Shown here in pieces: positions 28,801 to 40,297 of a stretch of 64,000 bases of DNA; positions within the stretch are counted from its first letter, which is position 1, and every line of letters begins with the position of its first letter. This DNA comes from Limnoperna fortunei (taxonomy: Eukaryota > Mollusca > Bivalvia > Mytilida > Modiolidae), in contig OX104111.1 of assembly GCA_944474755.1 (NCBI GenBank), positions 112,536,545 through 112,600,544 on the forward strand. Reading direction: 5' to 3'. The notes beneath the pieces were generated by a model that did not search any database, was not told the origin of the DNA, and worked only from the letters and a program-made list of their open reading frames with translations. Made by a program: the position numbers and the translations under genes.

Positions 28801-31800
28801 GTTCCCATAAATAGCCATGTAATATTCACAGAGACTGTTCCCATAAATAGCCATGCATTATCCACAAAAACTGTTCCCATAAATAGCCATGCAATACCCA
28901 GAAAGACTGTTCCCATAAATAGCTATGGAATATCCACAGAGACTGTTCCCATAAATAGCCATGCAATGTCCACAAAAACTATTCCCATAAATAGCCATGC
29001 AATGTCCACAAAAACTGTTCCCATAAATAGCCATGAAATATCCACAAAAGCTGTTTCCATAAATAGCCATGCAATATCCACAAAAATGTTCCAATAATAG
29101 CCATGCAATATCGACAGAGACTGTTCCCATAAATAGCCATGCAATATTCACAGAAACTGTTCCCATAAATAGCCATGCAATATCCACAAAAACTGTTCCC
29201 ATAAATAGCCATGCAATACCCACAAAGACTGTTCCCATAAATAGCTATGGAATATCCTAAGAGACTGTTCCCATAAATAGCCATGCAATGTCCACAAAAA
29301 CTGTTCCCATAAATAGCCATGCAATATCCACAGAGACTGTTCTCATAAATAGCTATGGAATATCCACAGAGACTGTTCCCATAAATAGCCATTCAATGTC
29401 CACAAAAACTATTCCCATAAATAGCCATGCAATGTCCACAAAAACTGTTCCCATAAATAGCCATGAAATATCCACAAAAACTGTTTCCAAAAATAGCCAT
29501 GCATTATCCACAGAGACTGTTCCCATAAATAGCCATGCAATATCCACAAAACTGTTCCCATAAATATCCATGCAATATCCACAGATACTGTTCCCATAAA
29601 TAGCCATGCAATATTCACAGAGACTGTTCCCATAAATAGCTATGCAATATCCACAAAAACTGTTCCCATAAAAAGCCATGCAATATCCACAAAAACTGTT
29701 CCCATAAATAGCCATGAAATATCCACAAAAACTGTTCCCATAAATAGCCATGCAATATCCACAAAAACTGTTCCCATAAATAGCCATGCAATACCCACAA
29801 AGACTGTTCCCATAAATAGCTATGGAATATCCACAGAGACTGTTCCCATAAATAGCCATGCAATGTCCACAAAAACTGTTCCCATAAATAGCCATGCAAT
29901 ATCCACAGAGACTGTTCCCATAAATAGCCATGCAATATCCACAGAGACTGTTCCCATAAATAGCCATGCAATATCCAAAAAACTGTTCCCATAAATAGCC
30001 ATGAAATATCCACAAAAATGTTCCCATAATAGCCATGCAATATCGACAGAGACTGTTCCCATAAATAGCCATGCAATATTCACAGAGACTGTTCCCATAA
30101 ATAGCCATGCATTATCCACAAAAACTGTTCCCATAAATAGCCATGCAATACCCAGAAAGACTGTTCCCATAAATAGCTATGGAATATCCACAAAAACTGT
30201 TCCCATAAATAGCCATTCAATATCCACAGAGACTGTTCCCATAATAGCCATGCAATATTCACAGAGAGAGACTGTTCACATAAATAGCCATGCAATATTC
30301 ATAGAGACTGTTATCATAAATAGCCATGCAATATCCACAAAAACTGTTCCCATAAATAGCCATGCAATATCCACAGAGACTGTTCCAATAAATAGCCATG
30401 CAATATCCACAGAGACTGTTCCCATAAATAGCCATGCAATATCCAAAAAACTGTTCCCATAAATAGCCATGAAATATCCACAAAAATGTTCCCATAATAG
30501 CCATGCAATATCGACAGAGACTGTTCCCATAAATAGCCATGCAATATTCACAGAGACTGTTCCCATAAATAGCCATGCATTATCCACAAAAACTGTTCCC
30601 ATAAATAGCCATGCAATACCCAGAAAGACTGTTCCCATAAATAGCTATGGAATATCCACAGAGACTGTTCCCATAAATAGCCATGCAATGTCCACAAAAA
30701 CTATTCCCATAAATAGCCATGCAATGTCGACAGAGACTGTTCCCATAAATAGCCATGCAATATTCACAGAGACTGTTCCCATAAATAGCCATGCATTATC
30801 CACAAAAACTGTTCCCATAAATAGCCATGCAATACCCAGAAAGACTGTTCCCATAAATAGCTATGGAATATCCACAGAGACTGTTCCCATAAATAGCCAT
30901 GCAATGTCCACAAAAACTGTTCCCATAAATAGCCATGAAATATCCACAAAAGCTGTTTCCATAAATAGCCATGCAATATCCACAAAAATGTTCCCATAAT
31001 AGCCATGCAATATCGACAGAGACTGTTCCCATAAATAGCCATGCAATATTCACAGAAACTGTTCCCATAAATAGCAATGCAATATCCACAAAATTGTTCC
31101 CATAAATAGCCATGCAATATCCATAGAGACTGTTCTCATAAATAGCTATGGAATATCCACAGAGACTGTTCCCATAAATAGCCATTCAATGTCCACAAAA
31201 ACTAATCCCATAAATAGCCATGCAATGTCCACAAAACCGTTCCCATAAATAGCCATGAAATATCCAGCAAAACTGTTTCCAAAAATACCCATGCATTATC
31301 CACAGAGACTTTTCCCATAAATAGCCATGCAATATCCACAAAACTGTTCCCATAAATAGCAATGCAATTTCCACAGAGACTGTTCCCATAAATAGCCATG
31401 CAATATTCACAGAGACTGTTCCCATAATAGCCATGCAATATCCACAGATACTGTTGCTATAAACAGCCATGCAATATCCACAAAAACTGTTCCCATAAAT
31501 AGCCATGCAATGTCCACAAAAACTATTCCCATAAATAGCCATGCAATGTCCACAAAAACTGTTCCCATAAATAGCCATGAAATATCCACAAAAGCTGTTT
31601 CCATAAATAGCCATGCAATATCCACAAAAATGTTCCCATAATAGCCATGCAATATCGACAGAGACTGTTCCCATAAATAGCCATGCAATATTCACAGAAA
31701 CTGTTCCCATAAATAGCCATGCAATATCCACAAAAACTGTTCCCATAAATAGCAATGCAATACCCACAAAGACTGTTCCCATAAATAGCTATGGAATATC

Positions 31801-33340
31801 CACAGAGACTGTTCCCATAAATAGCCATGCAATGTCCACAAAAACTATTCCCATAAATAGCCATGCAATGTCCACAAAAACTGTTCCCATAAATAGCCAT
31901 GAAATATCCACAAAAGCCGTTTCCATAAATAGCCATGCAATATCAACAGAGACTGTTCTCATAAATACATTTTGTCATGGAATGTCCACAGAGACTGTTC
32001 CCATAAATAGTCATGCAATGTCCACAAAACACTGTTCCCATAAATAGCCATGCAATGTCCACAAAAACTGTTCCCATAAATAGCCATGCAATATCCACAG
32101 AGACTGTTCCCATAAATAGCCATGCAATATCCACAGAGACTGTTCCCATAAGTGGCCATGCAATATTCACAGAGACTGTTCCCATAAATAGCCATGCAAT
32201 ATCCACAGAGACTGTTCCCATAAATAGCTATGGAATTTCCACATAGACTGTTCTCATAAATAGCTATGCAATAGTCACAGAGACTGTTCCCATAAATAGC
32301 CATGCGATATCCACAGAGTCTGTTCCCATAAATAGCCATGAAATATCCACAGAGACTGTTCCCATCAATAGCCATGCAATATTCACAGAGACTGTTCCCA
32401 TAAATAGCCATGCAATATCCACAGAGACTGTTCCCTTAAATATCCATGCAATATCCACATAGACTGTTCCCATAAATAGCCATGCAATATCCACAAAAAT
32501 TGTTCCCATAAATAGCCATGCAATATCCACAGAGACTGTTCTCATAAATAGCTATGGAATATCCACAGAGACTGTTCCCATTAATAGCCATTCAATGTCC
32601 ACAAAAACTATTCCCATAAATAGCCATGCAATGTCCACAAAACCGTTCCCATAAATAGCCATGAAATATCCACAAAAACTGTTTCCAAAAATAGCCATGC
32701 ATTATCCACAGAGACTGTTCCCATAAATAGCCATGCAATAGCCACAAAACTGTTCCCATAAATAGCCATGCAATATCCACAGAGACTGTTCCCATAAATA
32801 GCCATGCAATATTCACAGAGACTGTTCCCATAATAGCCATGCAATATCCAGAGATACTGTTCCTATAAATAGCCATGCAATATCCACAGAGACTGTTCCC
32901 ATAAATAGCTTTGGAATGTCCACAGAGACTGTTCCCATAAATAGCCATGCAATATCCACAGAGACTGTTCCCATAAATAACCATGCAATATTCACAGAGA
33001 CTGTTCCCATAAATAGCCATGCAATATCCACAAAAACTGTCTCATAAATAGCCATGCAATATCCACAGAGACTGTTCCCATAAATAGCTATAAAATGTCC
33101 ACATAGACTTTTCCCATAAATAGCTATGTAATATCCACAGAGACCGTTCCCATAAATAGCCATGCAACATCCACAGAGACTGTTCCCATAAATAGCTATT
33201 TAATGTCCACAGAGACTGTTCCCATAAATAGCCATGCAATATCTATAAAGACTGTTCCAATAAATAGCCATGCAATGTCCACAAAGACTGTTCCAATAAA
33301 TAACCATGCAATGTCCACAAAGACTGTTTTCCTAAATGAT
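7895..33340. repeat. 25-kb satellite-like array of a 36-bp unit with nested higher-order duplications
   Basis: About 700 copies of a 36-bp unit with the core gttcccataaatagcc then atgcaatatcc, and a variable end (acagaga or acaaaaa). Some units are 33-35 bp long. Units at both edges are the most diverged, as expected where exchange is rare. Long blocks recur at fixed offsets: about 10.0-12.7 kb and 12.7-15.3 kb (2,671 bp), about 14.9-16.1 and 16.1-17.4 kb (1,252 bp), about 17.4-18.6 and 19.3-20.5 kb (1,857 bp), and about 19.4-25.57 and 25.57-31.67 kb (6.1 kb). An odd unit containing cattttgtcat marks these blocks. Open frames of 12-residue repeats appear on both strands and in all frames because 36 is a multiple of three; none has gene features. 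Confidence 0.97.
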
Positions 33341-34565
33341 TATGCTCCGGAACAGAAGAGCAGCGCTGTATTACTTATGACAATATAATGTGGTATCTCT
33401 GCTTTATATTGACTGTCACTGCACAATTGCGACAATCTATTAGATAGGTAAATTTGAGATATTTTTCTGTTTTGAAGATTTTAAAACAGAACACTTTTTA
33501 TTTAGTATTATTGTATTAGAGGAGACAGATTTGACATCTCATCAATAAAATATACCAAAATATTTGAGCAAAATAGCAAGTAAACCGGCAAAACTAGAGC
33601 TGAAAGTCAAACGAGAGACGAAAGCTAAACAACATGAAACAAAACGAGACTTATCTTTAAAACGAGACGTTCACCAGACTATCTGCAAAACGAGGCTCGG
33701 ATCAGAGACTTCAATTGCAGATAAACACATTCAAAACAAAACCAAAACAAATTCATTTTACTATTTTAAGACGCCGTGTTACAAACAGCATTCAAAATGA
33801 ATAAAGGAAAATCACTATCTAAAAATATAACATTCGTGATACATGATGTCAAGTGTCGGAAACATGGACAGGGATGGTGATGTGATCACGGGAAACACTA
33901 AGTGGACATGGATGAGTGTTGGCTAGATTAACTAAGACATGACTGTATTAACATTCCAACAGTTCTCCTAACCTATCTTTAAGCAATATATAGATCGTGT
34001 ACACATACAAACCGAGTGGTATAAAAACTTGGAAATGTATATTCACCTACAACATCCGGTTACTCTTATAGGGTGTTGGTTAAATACTCCTAGAAAGGGT
34101 TTGCATTAACATATATACGACGTCCAGAGTGAGGTCAGTAATTGCACAAATTTATTATTTTGGTTTTGATTTTTGTAGATGAACCTTAACTGACATTAGA
34201 AATAGTCAACAAATAAAATTGGTGTAGAGTTTAGGTTAAATTAACATTTTGGGTTTTTTTAACTGTTTGTCTGTTTTTGTTTGTTTATTTGTTTTGTTTT
34301 GTTTATTTATGTCTTTTTTTTTTACCTAGCCTGAATTTCAGTTCAGTGAATTTATCTTTCGACAGGCATGACAGGTATACAAACACAATTTATTGTAAAT
34401 GCATTTGTAGAAGACTTTGTTGATCTAGATGATAAATGAAGGTCTTTACATTTAATTCCGAAAAAGAAATTTAGTACACTAATGTTTATCTTTTATTCTG
34501 CTATTGCCGCTTCGCTAGATACTTGTCCGAATTAAAATAAACATAAATACGGTTTTTTTAAAGAT
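33341..34565. other. spacer upstream of the TIMP gene
   Basis: No gene was recognised. It must hold the promoter and 5' untranslated part of the TIMP gene, but no clear TATA box or initiator could be assigned. An open stretch at about 33564-33800 is Lys-rich, lacks a proper ATG and is probably chance. Confidence 0.4.
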
Positions 34566-37500
34566 ATGGCCGATGTTAATATCTTGCTGGTAGTAGCTGT
34601 CGTCATGCTGGGTGTAACCGTGCAGCTTGGAGACGGTTGTTATTGCCAACTGAGGCACCCACAGGAACATTACTGTACGGCTGAATTTGGTGAGTCAATA
34701 TTGTCTCGGTTATTTGATATAATATACAATTGTTGACTTTGATATATGTCGCTATCGGTATTTCTCAACTAGAGTAAATGAAAGTCAGTAACTGTCTATC
34801 GTAGTAAATATATTAGCAGCACGTCTATTGTGACAAGTTTTTTGTGTTACAAACGCGTCAATGAATCTGATCAGAAAACAAATTAATATTAACCGCTTCT
34901 GTAATGTGCAGCGGACACAAATAACTAGATTTTGAAGCAATTTTAGTACTGTTACGATTTATTACATGAACCGAAAGTAGTTTATAGACCAATCAAAACC
35001 ACGAAAAATTCTATATAATGTAATAATAATAATTTCTCACTTTAATTCCGGATTTATTTAGTAACGGTAAAACCCTCTTTAATGTAAATAAGATAAATTC
35101 TTTCAATAAGGCGACGAGACCTCGGTGGCCGAGTGCTTAAGGGTTAGGATGCATGTTCGAGTCTCATTGCGTGCAAGTGTGCGACTCCAATATTTATTGA
35201 CACGGATTTCCCTAGGCCGAATTTTACTGCCGTTATAATCCGAAGTTAGTTTTGTGAATTGTCGGATTAACGAAAAAAAGCGAGGGTACGATTATTCGTT
35301 CTAGGATTTCACCTGTTTTCCTAAAGATGGTAGGGGTTTTTCTCCGTATTCTCTGGCTACCTCCACTAATAACATGGACGTCACGGAATAGCTAAAGAAT
35401 GACTGATAGTGGCGTTTAATGTCATTCAAACAAACAAACTATCAAACATCATTGAGGCAAATTAATTTTAACAAATACACATAGATCCATGATATTATAC
35501 TATGGGGTTAATTTATACATGTTCAGAGTGGGTCAGTGACCTTGTGGATTTTATTATTGTTGTTTCAGTGATATTAGCTGGTGTATCGGACAAAGACATA
35601 ATCAAGAAGGGTGGTATGCCAATAGAAATTCATTACAAGATAAAAGTCAAACATGTTTTTAAGGTAACTAGTTAATAAAACTAATGTCAAAGTGATGTTA
35701 AACATCAATAAAAAGTCAAAGTGGCGTTTAACGTCAACAAAACTGAAGTCAAAGTGGCGTTAAACGTCAATAAAACTAATGTCAAAGAGGGTTAAACGTC
35801 AATAAAACTAAAGTCAAAGTGGCGTTAAACGTCAATAAAACAAATGTCAAATAGGCGTTAAACGTCAATAAAACTAAAGTCGAAGAGACGTTAAACGTCA
35901 ATAAAATTAAAGTCAAAGAGGCGTTTAAAGTCAATAAAACTAAAGTCAAAGAGGCGTTTAACGTCAATAAAACTAAAGTCAAAGTGGCGTTTAACGTCAA
36001 TAAAACTAAAGTCAAAGAGACGTTAAACGTCAATAAAACTAAATCAAAGAGGCGTTTAACGTCAATAAAACTAAAGTCAAAGAGACGTTAAAAGTCAATA
36101 AAACTAAAGTCAAAGTGGCATTTAACGTCAATAAAACTAGTCAAAGAGGCGTTTAACGTCAATAAAACTAAAGTCAAAGAGGCGTTTAACGTCAATAAAA
36201 CTAACGTCAAAGAGGCGTTAAACGTCAATAAAACTAAAGTCAGAGGCGTTAAACGTCAATAAAACTAAAGTCAAAGAGGCGCTAAACGTCATTAAAATTA
36301 AAGTCAAAGAGGCGTTAAACGTCAATAAAACTAAAGTCAAAGAGTCGTTAAACGTCAATAAAACTAAAGTCAAAGAGGCGTTAAACTTCAATAAAACTAA
36401 AGTCAAAGAGGTATCAAACGTCAATAAAACTAAAGTCAAAAGAGGCGTTAACGGTTATAAATTGCTACATAATTGAAAAAAGACCCATCAAATATCGTTA
36501 AGAATTGACCGAATTCAAATTTCATCTACATTTATTACTAGATTACGAGGTGTCTTACAGATTACAGGTCAATGATCATGTAATTTTAACTGTAAGAGAA
36601 AACAAGTTGATATATAGCCCCATCGTAGAGCTAGGTAGCCTGCTGAAATCAATAGGACGCTAGTTATGTTCACTTTACCGTCAGTTCTACCGGAAGTCTA
36701 TTGTTAAATAAAAATATAAAATTTAAAACACCAAGACATTTATGGCTAGCATTTTATAAAAGCCCCAAAACATGTTTTCTTTTCGTTGTATTGATTCATA
36801 TTGCCTATGTTTAACATGCATTTGAAAAAAAATGTCGTCTGCAGCATTATCATTGATTATATGAAATTAAATAGTGTCTCTTAACAACCTAGAATGTCAG
36901 TGTACAAATCAAACAAAATAATATAAAGCAATGGTTTTCAGCAGATTGATTTACATTTTTTTACAAACTATTCATATTACTTTTCAGTCCACACCTGAGT
37001 ACGAAAATGCAACTAAGACAGTGGTTATCTCCCCTGCTAGTCCCATCACTTGTGGAGTTGTTGACTTGCAGAATGGTGCCAATTATCTGATAACAGGTAA
37101 GGTATTAAACATTCTCTATTACAGCTGAGAAAGTACTGAAAAGATTGTCATACAACTCACAGGAGACTGACAGAAGGGACGAAGCATTTCCACCTTACAA
37201 ATCACAGGAGACTGACAGAAGGGACCCAGCATTTCCACCTTACAAATCACAGGAGACTGACAGAAGGACCCAGCATTTCCACCTTACAAATCACAGGAGA
37301 CTGACAGAAAGGACCCAACATTTCCACCTTACAAATCACAGGAGACCGACAGAAGGACCCAGCATTTCCACCTTACAAATCACAGGAGACTGACAGAAAG
37401 GACCCAGCATTTCCACCTTACAAATCACAGGAGACTGACAGAAAGGACCCGGCATTTCCACCTTACAAATCACAGGAGACTGAGAGAAAGGACCCAGCAT

Positions 37501-39924
37501 TTCCACCTTACAAATCACAGGAGACTGACAGAAGGACCCAGCATTTCCACCTTACAAATCACAGGAGACTGACAGAAGGGACCCAGCATTTCCATCCTGT
37601 GTACTTGGCACAGAAACCAATTACGAACGGGAGACCACGGGACGAGGAATATCAATAACACACAGCTTTTCTTTTCGTGACTCACTTACACACCTACACA
37701 CTTACACATACATATATTAGACCCAGCTTCGCCAGTCCATGTGCGAGATATATGGTCCAATACATACAGGGACCCCTGGGGCCCTGTTCCTCTTGTGCGG
37801 TACACATCGTAACTCCACTACAAACCGAAGACCAATGGACGGGATTATAAATAGGACCCAGCTTCTCCGGCCTGTGTGTTTTATCGAAATCCGTTGCAAA
37901 GTAAAGAACGGGGTTTTATTTATACGAATAGGATTCTATTGCAAAGGAATGACACGGGACTGGGTTTGTGTGATTTCCTCCTACGGGTATATCTGTGTAT
38001 GTTTAACTCGTCATTCAGAGATGACGTGTATGGATATCATATAAGGAAAAACACATGGCTGGATATTATCGGTAATTATCATTAAGTCCATAGGTTAATA
38101 GGCGCTCATAAAAAGATGAAATAGTGCCGAATCGAGCTTCGAGTCTCAGTTGAGTGTAGTTTCATGTCCAAAAATGGTTGAAAGTAACAAATGTTTAATT
38201 GTTAACCTTTAGTAAACTTTCCGAATTTAGAAGGTTTTTATAATGTTTAAAACTCATATGACTTTTTGTAACTGTTTTTTAACCTGACGTAACGTTATGT
38301 TTTATGCAGAAAGGATACAACTAATAAATAACAAAGTTAAAGGGTTTTATTTATGTCTCCTGTGGTCCATCGTAGCTGTCGGTCCGAACACACATTCATT
38401 AAACTTCTTTTCTTTAAGGATTTATCAATGACGGGAATCTACGCACAACACTTTGTGATTGGGTGAAGCCGTATAAACATTTGACTACAGTACAGAAAAA
38501 TGGCCTGAAATTTAAATACGAATCTGGATGTCAGTGCGAGGTAAGTCTCTTATCTATAAAACACTTGACGTATAACAATCTGGATGCCAGTGCGAGGTAA
38601 GTCTCTGATGTATAAAACACTTGACGAATAACAATCTAGATGTCAGTGCGAGGTAAGTCTCTGATCTATAAAACACTTGACGTATAACAATCTGGATGTC
38701 AGTGGGAGGTACGTCTCTGATCAATACAACACTCGACGTATAACAATCTTGATGTCAGTGCGAGGCAAGTCTCTAATCTATAAAACACTTGACGTATAAC
38801 AATCTAGATGTCAGTGAAAAGTCATCTCTGATCAATGAAACACTTGACGTATAACAATCTGGATGTCAGTGCAAGGTAAGTCTCTGATAAATAAAACACT
38901 TGACGTATAACAATTTGGATGTTAGTGCGAGGTAATTCTCTGATCTATAAAACACTTGACGTATAACAATCTAGATGTCAGTGAGAGGTCATCTCTGATC
39001 AATAAAACACTTGACGTATAACAATCTAGATGTCAGTGCGAGGTAAGTCTCTGATCAATAAAACACTTGACGTATAACAATCTTGATGTCAGTACGAGGT
39101 AATTCTCTGATCTATAAAACACTTGACGTATAACAATCTTGATGCAGTGCGAGGCAAATCTCTAATCTATAAAACACTTGACTTATAACAATCTGGATGT
39201 CAGTGCGAGGTAAGTCTCTGACTAATCCATAAAACACTTGACGTATAACAATCTAGATGTCAGTGCGAGGAAAGTCTCTGATCTATAAAACGTCACGCGT
39301 TTGTGACAGTGAGTGGTTGTGTGTTTACGTCATAAGAGCAAAGTAATAGATAACGAATAATTTATTTTGACAGAGATAAAACGGTTATCACTGGTCGTTG
39401 TAATCGTTCTTGGTTTTCTTTTTTGATTTTTGTACATTTTGCAATTGAAACGTTCAGCCGATCAGCAGATGTTACATTGATTGTAAATAATTTCATGGTA
39501 CATGTACGTATATGACATAAACATGTTATTTATGTTTTATGTTTTCAGTAAAGTAAGATATCTTGTTGCCGTTGCTGACACGTCGCTAGTAAACTCAATT
39601 ATCAAATCACCAATTAATGCCGAAAAATCCTGAACATAGATACTACTGTTTCAGTTTGCATTATCTCCCCTAACATAGATATGTCTGTTTCATTTTGCAT
39701 TATCTCCCCTAACATAGATATGTCTGTTTCAGTTTGCATTCTGTCATGAAGGAAATTGTTTCCAACAGTACGATAATGCAACATGTGAATGGGAACTGGG
39801 AAACATGTTCGACTGTTACCATGACGACGGAATATGCTACTATGATGGACAAGATTGTGCTTGGAGAAACACAAAACAATTCCAAAACTGCGAACAAAAG
39901 TTATTAAACCATATATATCATTGA
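34566..39924 (+). CDS. tissue inhibitor of metalloproteinases (TIMP), five exons, 213 aa
   Basis: Coding exons: 34566-34689, 35569-35663, 36988-37096, 38419-38540 and 39733-39924 (stop TGA). All introns have GT/AG ends and phases agree. Residues 1-24 are a signal peptide; the mature protein starts at Cys25 in the order C-Y-C. TIMPs are secreted and chelate the catalytic zinc of matrix metalloproteinases with the amino group and carbonyl of this first Cys. The spacing matches the family: Cys25, 27, 37, 95, 122 and 147 stand for mature Cys 1, 3, 13, 70, 99 and 124 of vertebrate TIMPs. VILAG, ITCGVV and TLCDW lie at the expected family positions. The exon 4/5 junction falls at the N-domain/C-domain border. 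The C-terminal domain has Cys at 149, 154, 159, 168, 178, 185, 192 and 203, two more than usual. NAT glycosylation sites are at 80 and 165. Mature position 2 is Tyr, where vertebrate TIMPs have Ser or Thr. The start was chosen as the ATG giving a full signal peptide. Confidence 0.93.
35118..35439 (+). mobile_element. tRNA-derived SINE, copy 1 (in TIMP intron 1)
   Basis: The head has an A box (tggccgagtgc) and a degenerate B box (gttcgagtctc), followed by cgactccaat, then a gggtttttctccgtattctc block like the central part of the 57.5-kb copy, and the tail agtggcgtttaatgtcattc with caaacaaac. The A box and head look like a class II (Leu/Ser-type) tRNA. The layout resembles molluscan V-SINE families such as RUDI, but that name is from memory. 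No clear target duplication remains, so this is an older copy. Confidence 0.8.
35690..36455. repeat. 33-bp minisatellite in TIMP intron 2, about 23 copies
   Basis: The period is about 33 bp with the core gtcaaagaggcgttaaacgt followed by caataaaacta. It starts about 30 bp after the exon 2 donor. The core aaagtggcgttaaac is identical to the 3' tail of the SINE at 57.48-57.75 kb, and the following A/C-rich stretch is similar too, so the array may have been seeded by a SINE tail. The exon 2 end plus the first intron bases (agtcaaacatgtt..aataaaacta) also resemble a unit, so a splice-junction origin cannot be excluded. Confidence 0.9.
36456..36987. other. remainder of TIMP intron 2
   Basis: AT-rich sequence ending in the exon 3 acceptor ttacttttcag. 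Nothing else is recognised. Confidence 0.6.
37154..37598. repeat. 45/46-bp minisatellite in TIMP intron 3, about 10 copies
   Basis: The core is caggagactgacagaa plus ggacccagcatttccacc and cttacaaatca. Units alternate between 45 and 46 bp by one G. It lies about 57 bp downstream of the exon 3 donor and, unlike the intron 4 array, does not contain exon sequence. More diverged pieces with acccagctt recur near 37725 and 37856. Confidence 0.9.
37599..38418. other. remainder of TIMP intron 3
   Basis: Contains diverged segments related to one another (acccagctt..cc near 37725 and 37856; accgaagacc and gggacgagg-like stretches) but no gene. Ends in the exon 4 acceptor cttttctttaag. Confidence 0.5.
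38523..39297 (+). repeat. 56-bp minisatellite made of the exon 4 end plus its splice donor, 14 copies
   Basis: The first unit begins inside TIMP exon 4 and runs across the junction: ggatgtcagtgcgag|gtaag, then tctctgatctataaaacact and tgacgtataacaat. The same block is repeated about every 56 bp, with copies at about 38525, 38582, 38637, 38693, 38749, 38805, 38860, 38916, 38972, 39028, 39083, 39138, 39193 and 39253. Copies 2, 3, 7, 10 and 13 keep an intact ag|gtaag donor; others are changed to gaggcaa, agtcat or gaggaaa. The unit length is not a multiple of three, so use of the next donor would shift the frame. Confidence 0.95.
39298..39630. other. unique part of TIMP intron 4
   Basis: AT-rich intron sequence between the donor array and the acceptor duplication. 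No further feature is seen. Confidence 0.5.
39631..39740 (+). repeat. 39-bp tandem duplication of the exon 5 acceptor, 3 copies
   Basis: The block tgtctgtttcag|tttgcatt at the start of TIMP exon 5 is present three times at an exact 39-bp spacing: after positions 39654, 39693 and 39732. The last is the real acceptor. The first keeps AG and is a decoy; the middle one has lost it (CAT instead of CAG). From the decoy the frame reads seven codons and stops at TAG before the real exon. Confidence 0.9.
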
Positions 39925-40097
39925 TAAGAAATTAATGAGGCATCAATTCACACTTGTAACAATCTGGTTTTTTGTAGTGTACTATTTCTTTTGAATTCGG
40001 TATTTCTGTAATACACTTTTGCATGTTATTATTAATTTATATGAAGCCATTTGTTTGTGTTGTCTTGCTTCAATTGATTTTATCATGTAGCACACTT
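39925..40097. other. sequence after the TIMP stop codon (3' untranslated and spacer)
   Basis: No clear AATAAA signal was found close to the stop. AT-rich. Confidence 0.4.
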
Positions 40098-40280
40098 AAA
40101 TAAGGAATAGCCGTATGCTGTGGACGGGGGTTGTGTTTTCATTTAGGAAATAGCTGTATGCTGTGGACGGGGGTTGTGTTTTCATTTAGAAACTAGCCGT
40201 ATGCTGTGGACAGGGGTTGTGTTTTCATTTAGTTAATAGCCGTATGCTGTGAACGGGAGTTGTGTTTTCATTTTCGTTGT
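40098..40280. repeat. 43-bp tandem repeat, 4 copies
   Basis: Units with the core tagccgtatgctgtggacgg and gttgtgttttcatttag. The last copy is the most changed (gtgaacgggag). Confidence 0.9.
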
Positions 40281-40297
40281 AGGTTTTTGTTCAGTAA

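Noticed and set aside
7895..33340. CRISPR-like regular repeats
   Set aside because: There are no unique spacers: repeats are directly adjacent, and the context is eukaryotic with introns and SINEs.
7884..33388. Many open frames of 60-330 codons with 12-residue repeats
   Set aside because: These come from the 36-bp tandem array and overlap one another in all frames and on both strands. No gene features.
33564..33800. Lys-rich open frame upstream of TIMP
   Set aside because: No ATG at its start, no recognisable domain, and no splice sites linking it to the TIMP exons.
37717..38085. Open frames of 60-100 codons in TIMP intron 3
   Set aside because: They overlap on both strands within an intron and contain no recognisable domain; the sequence looks like decayed repeats.
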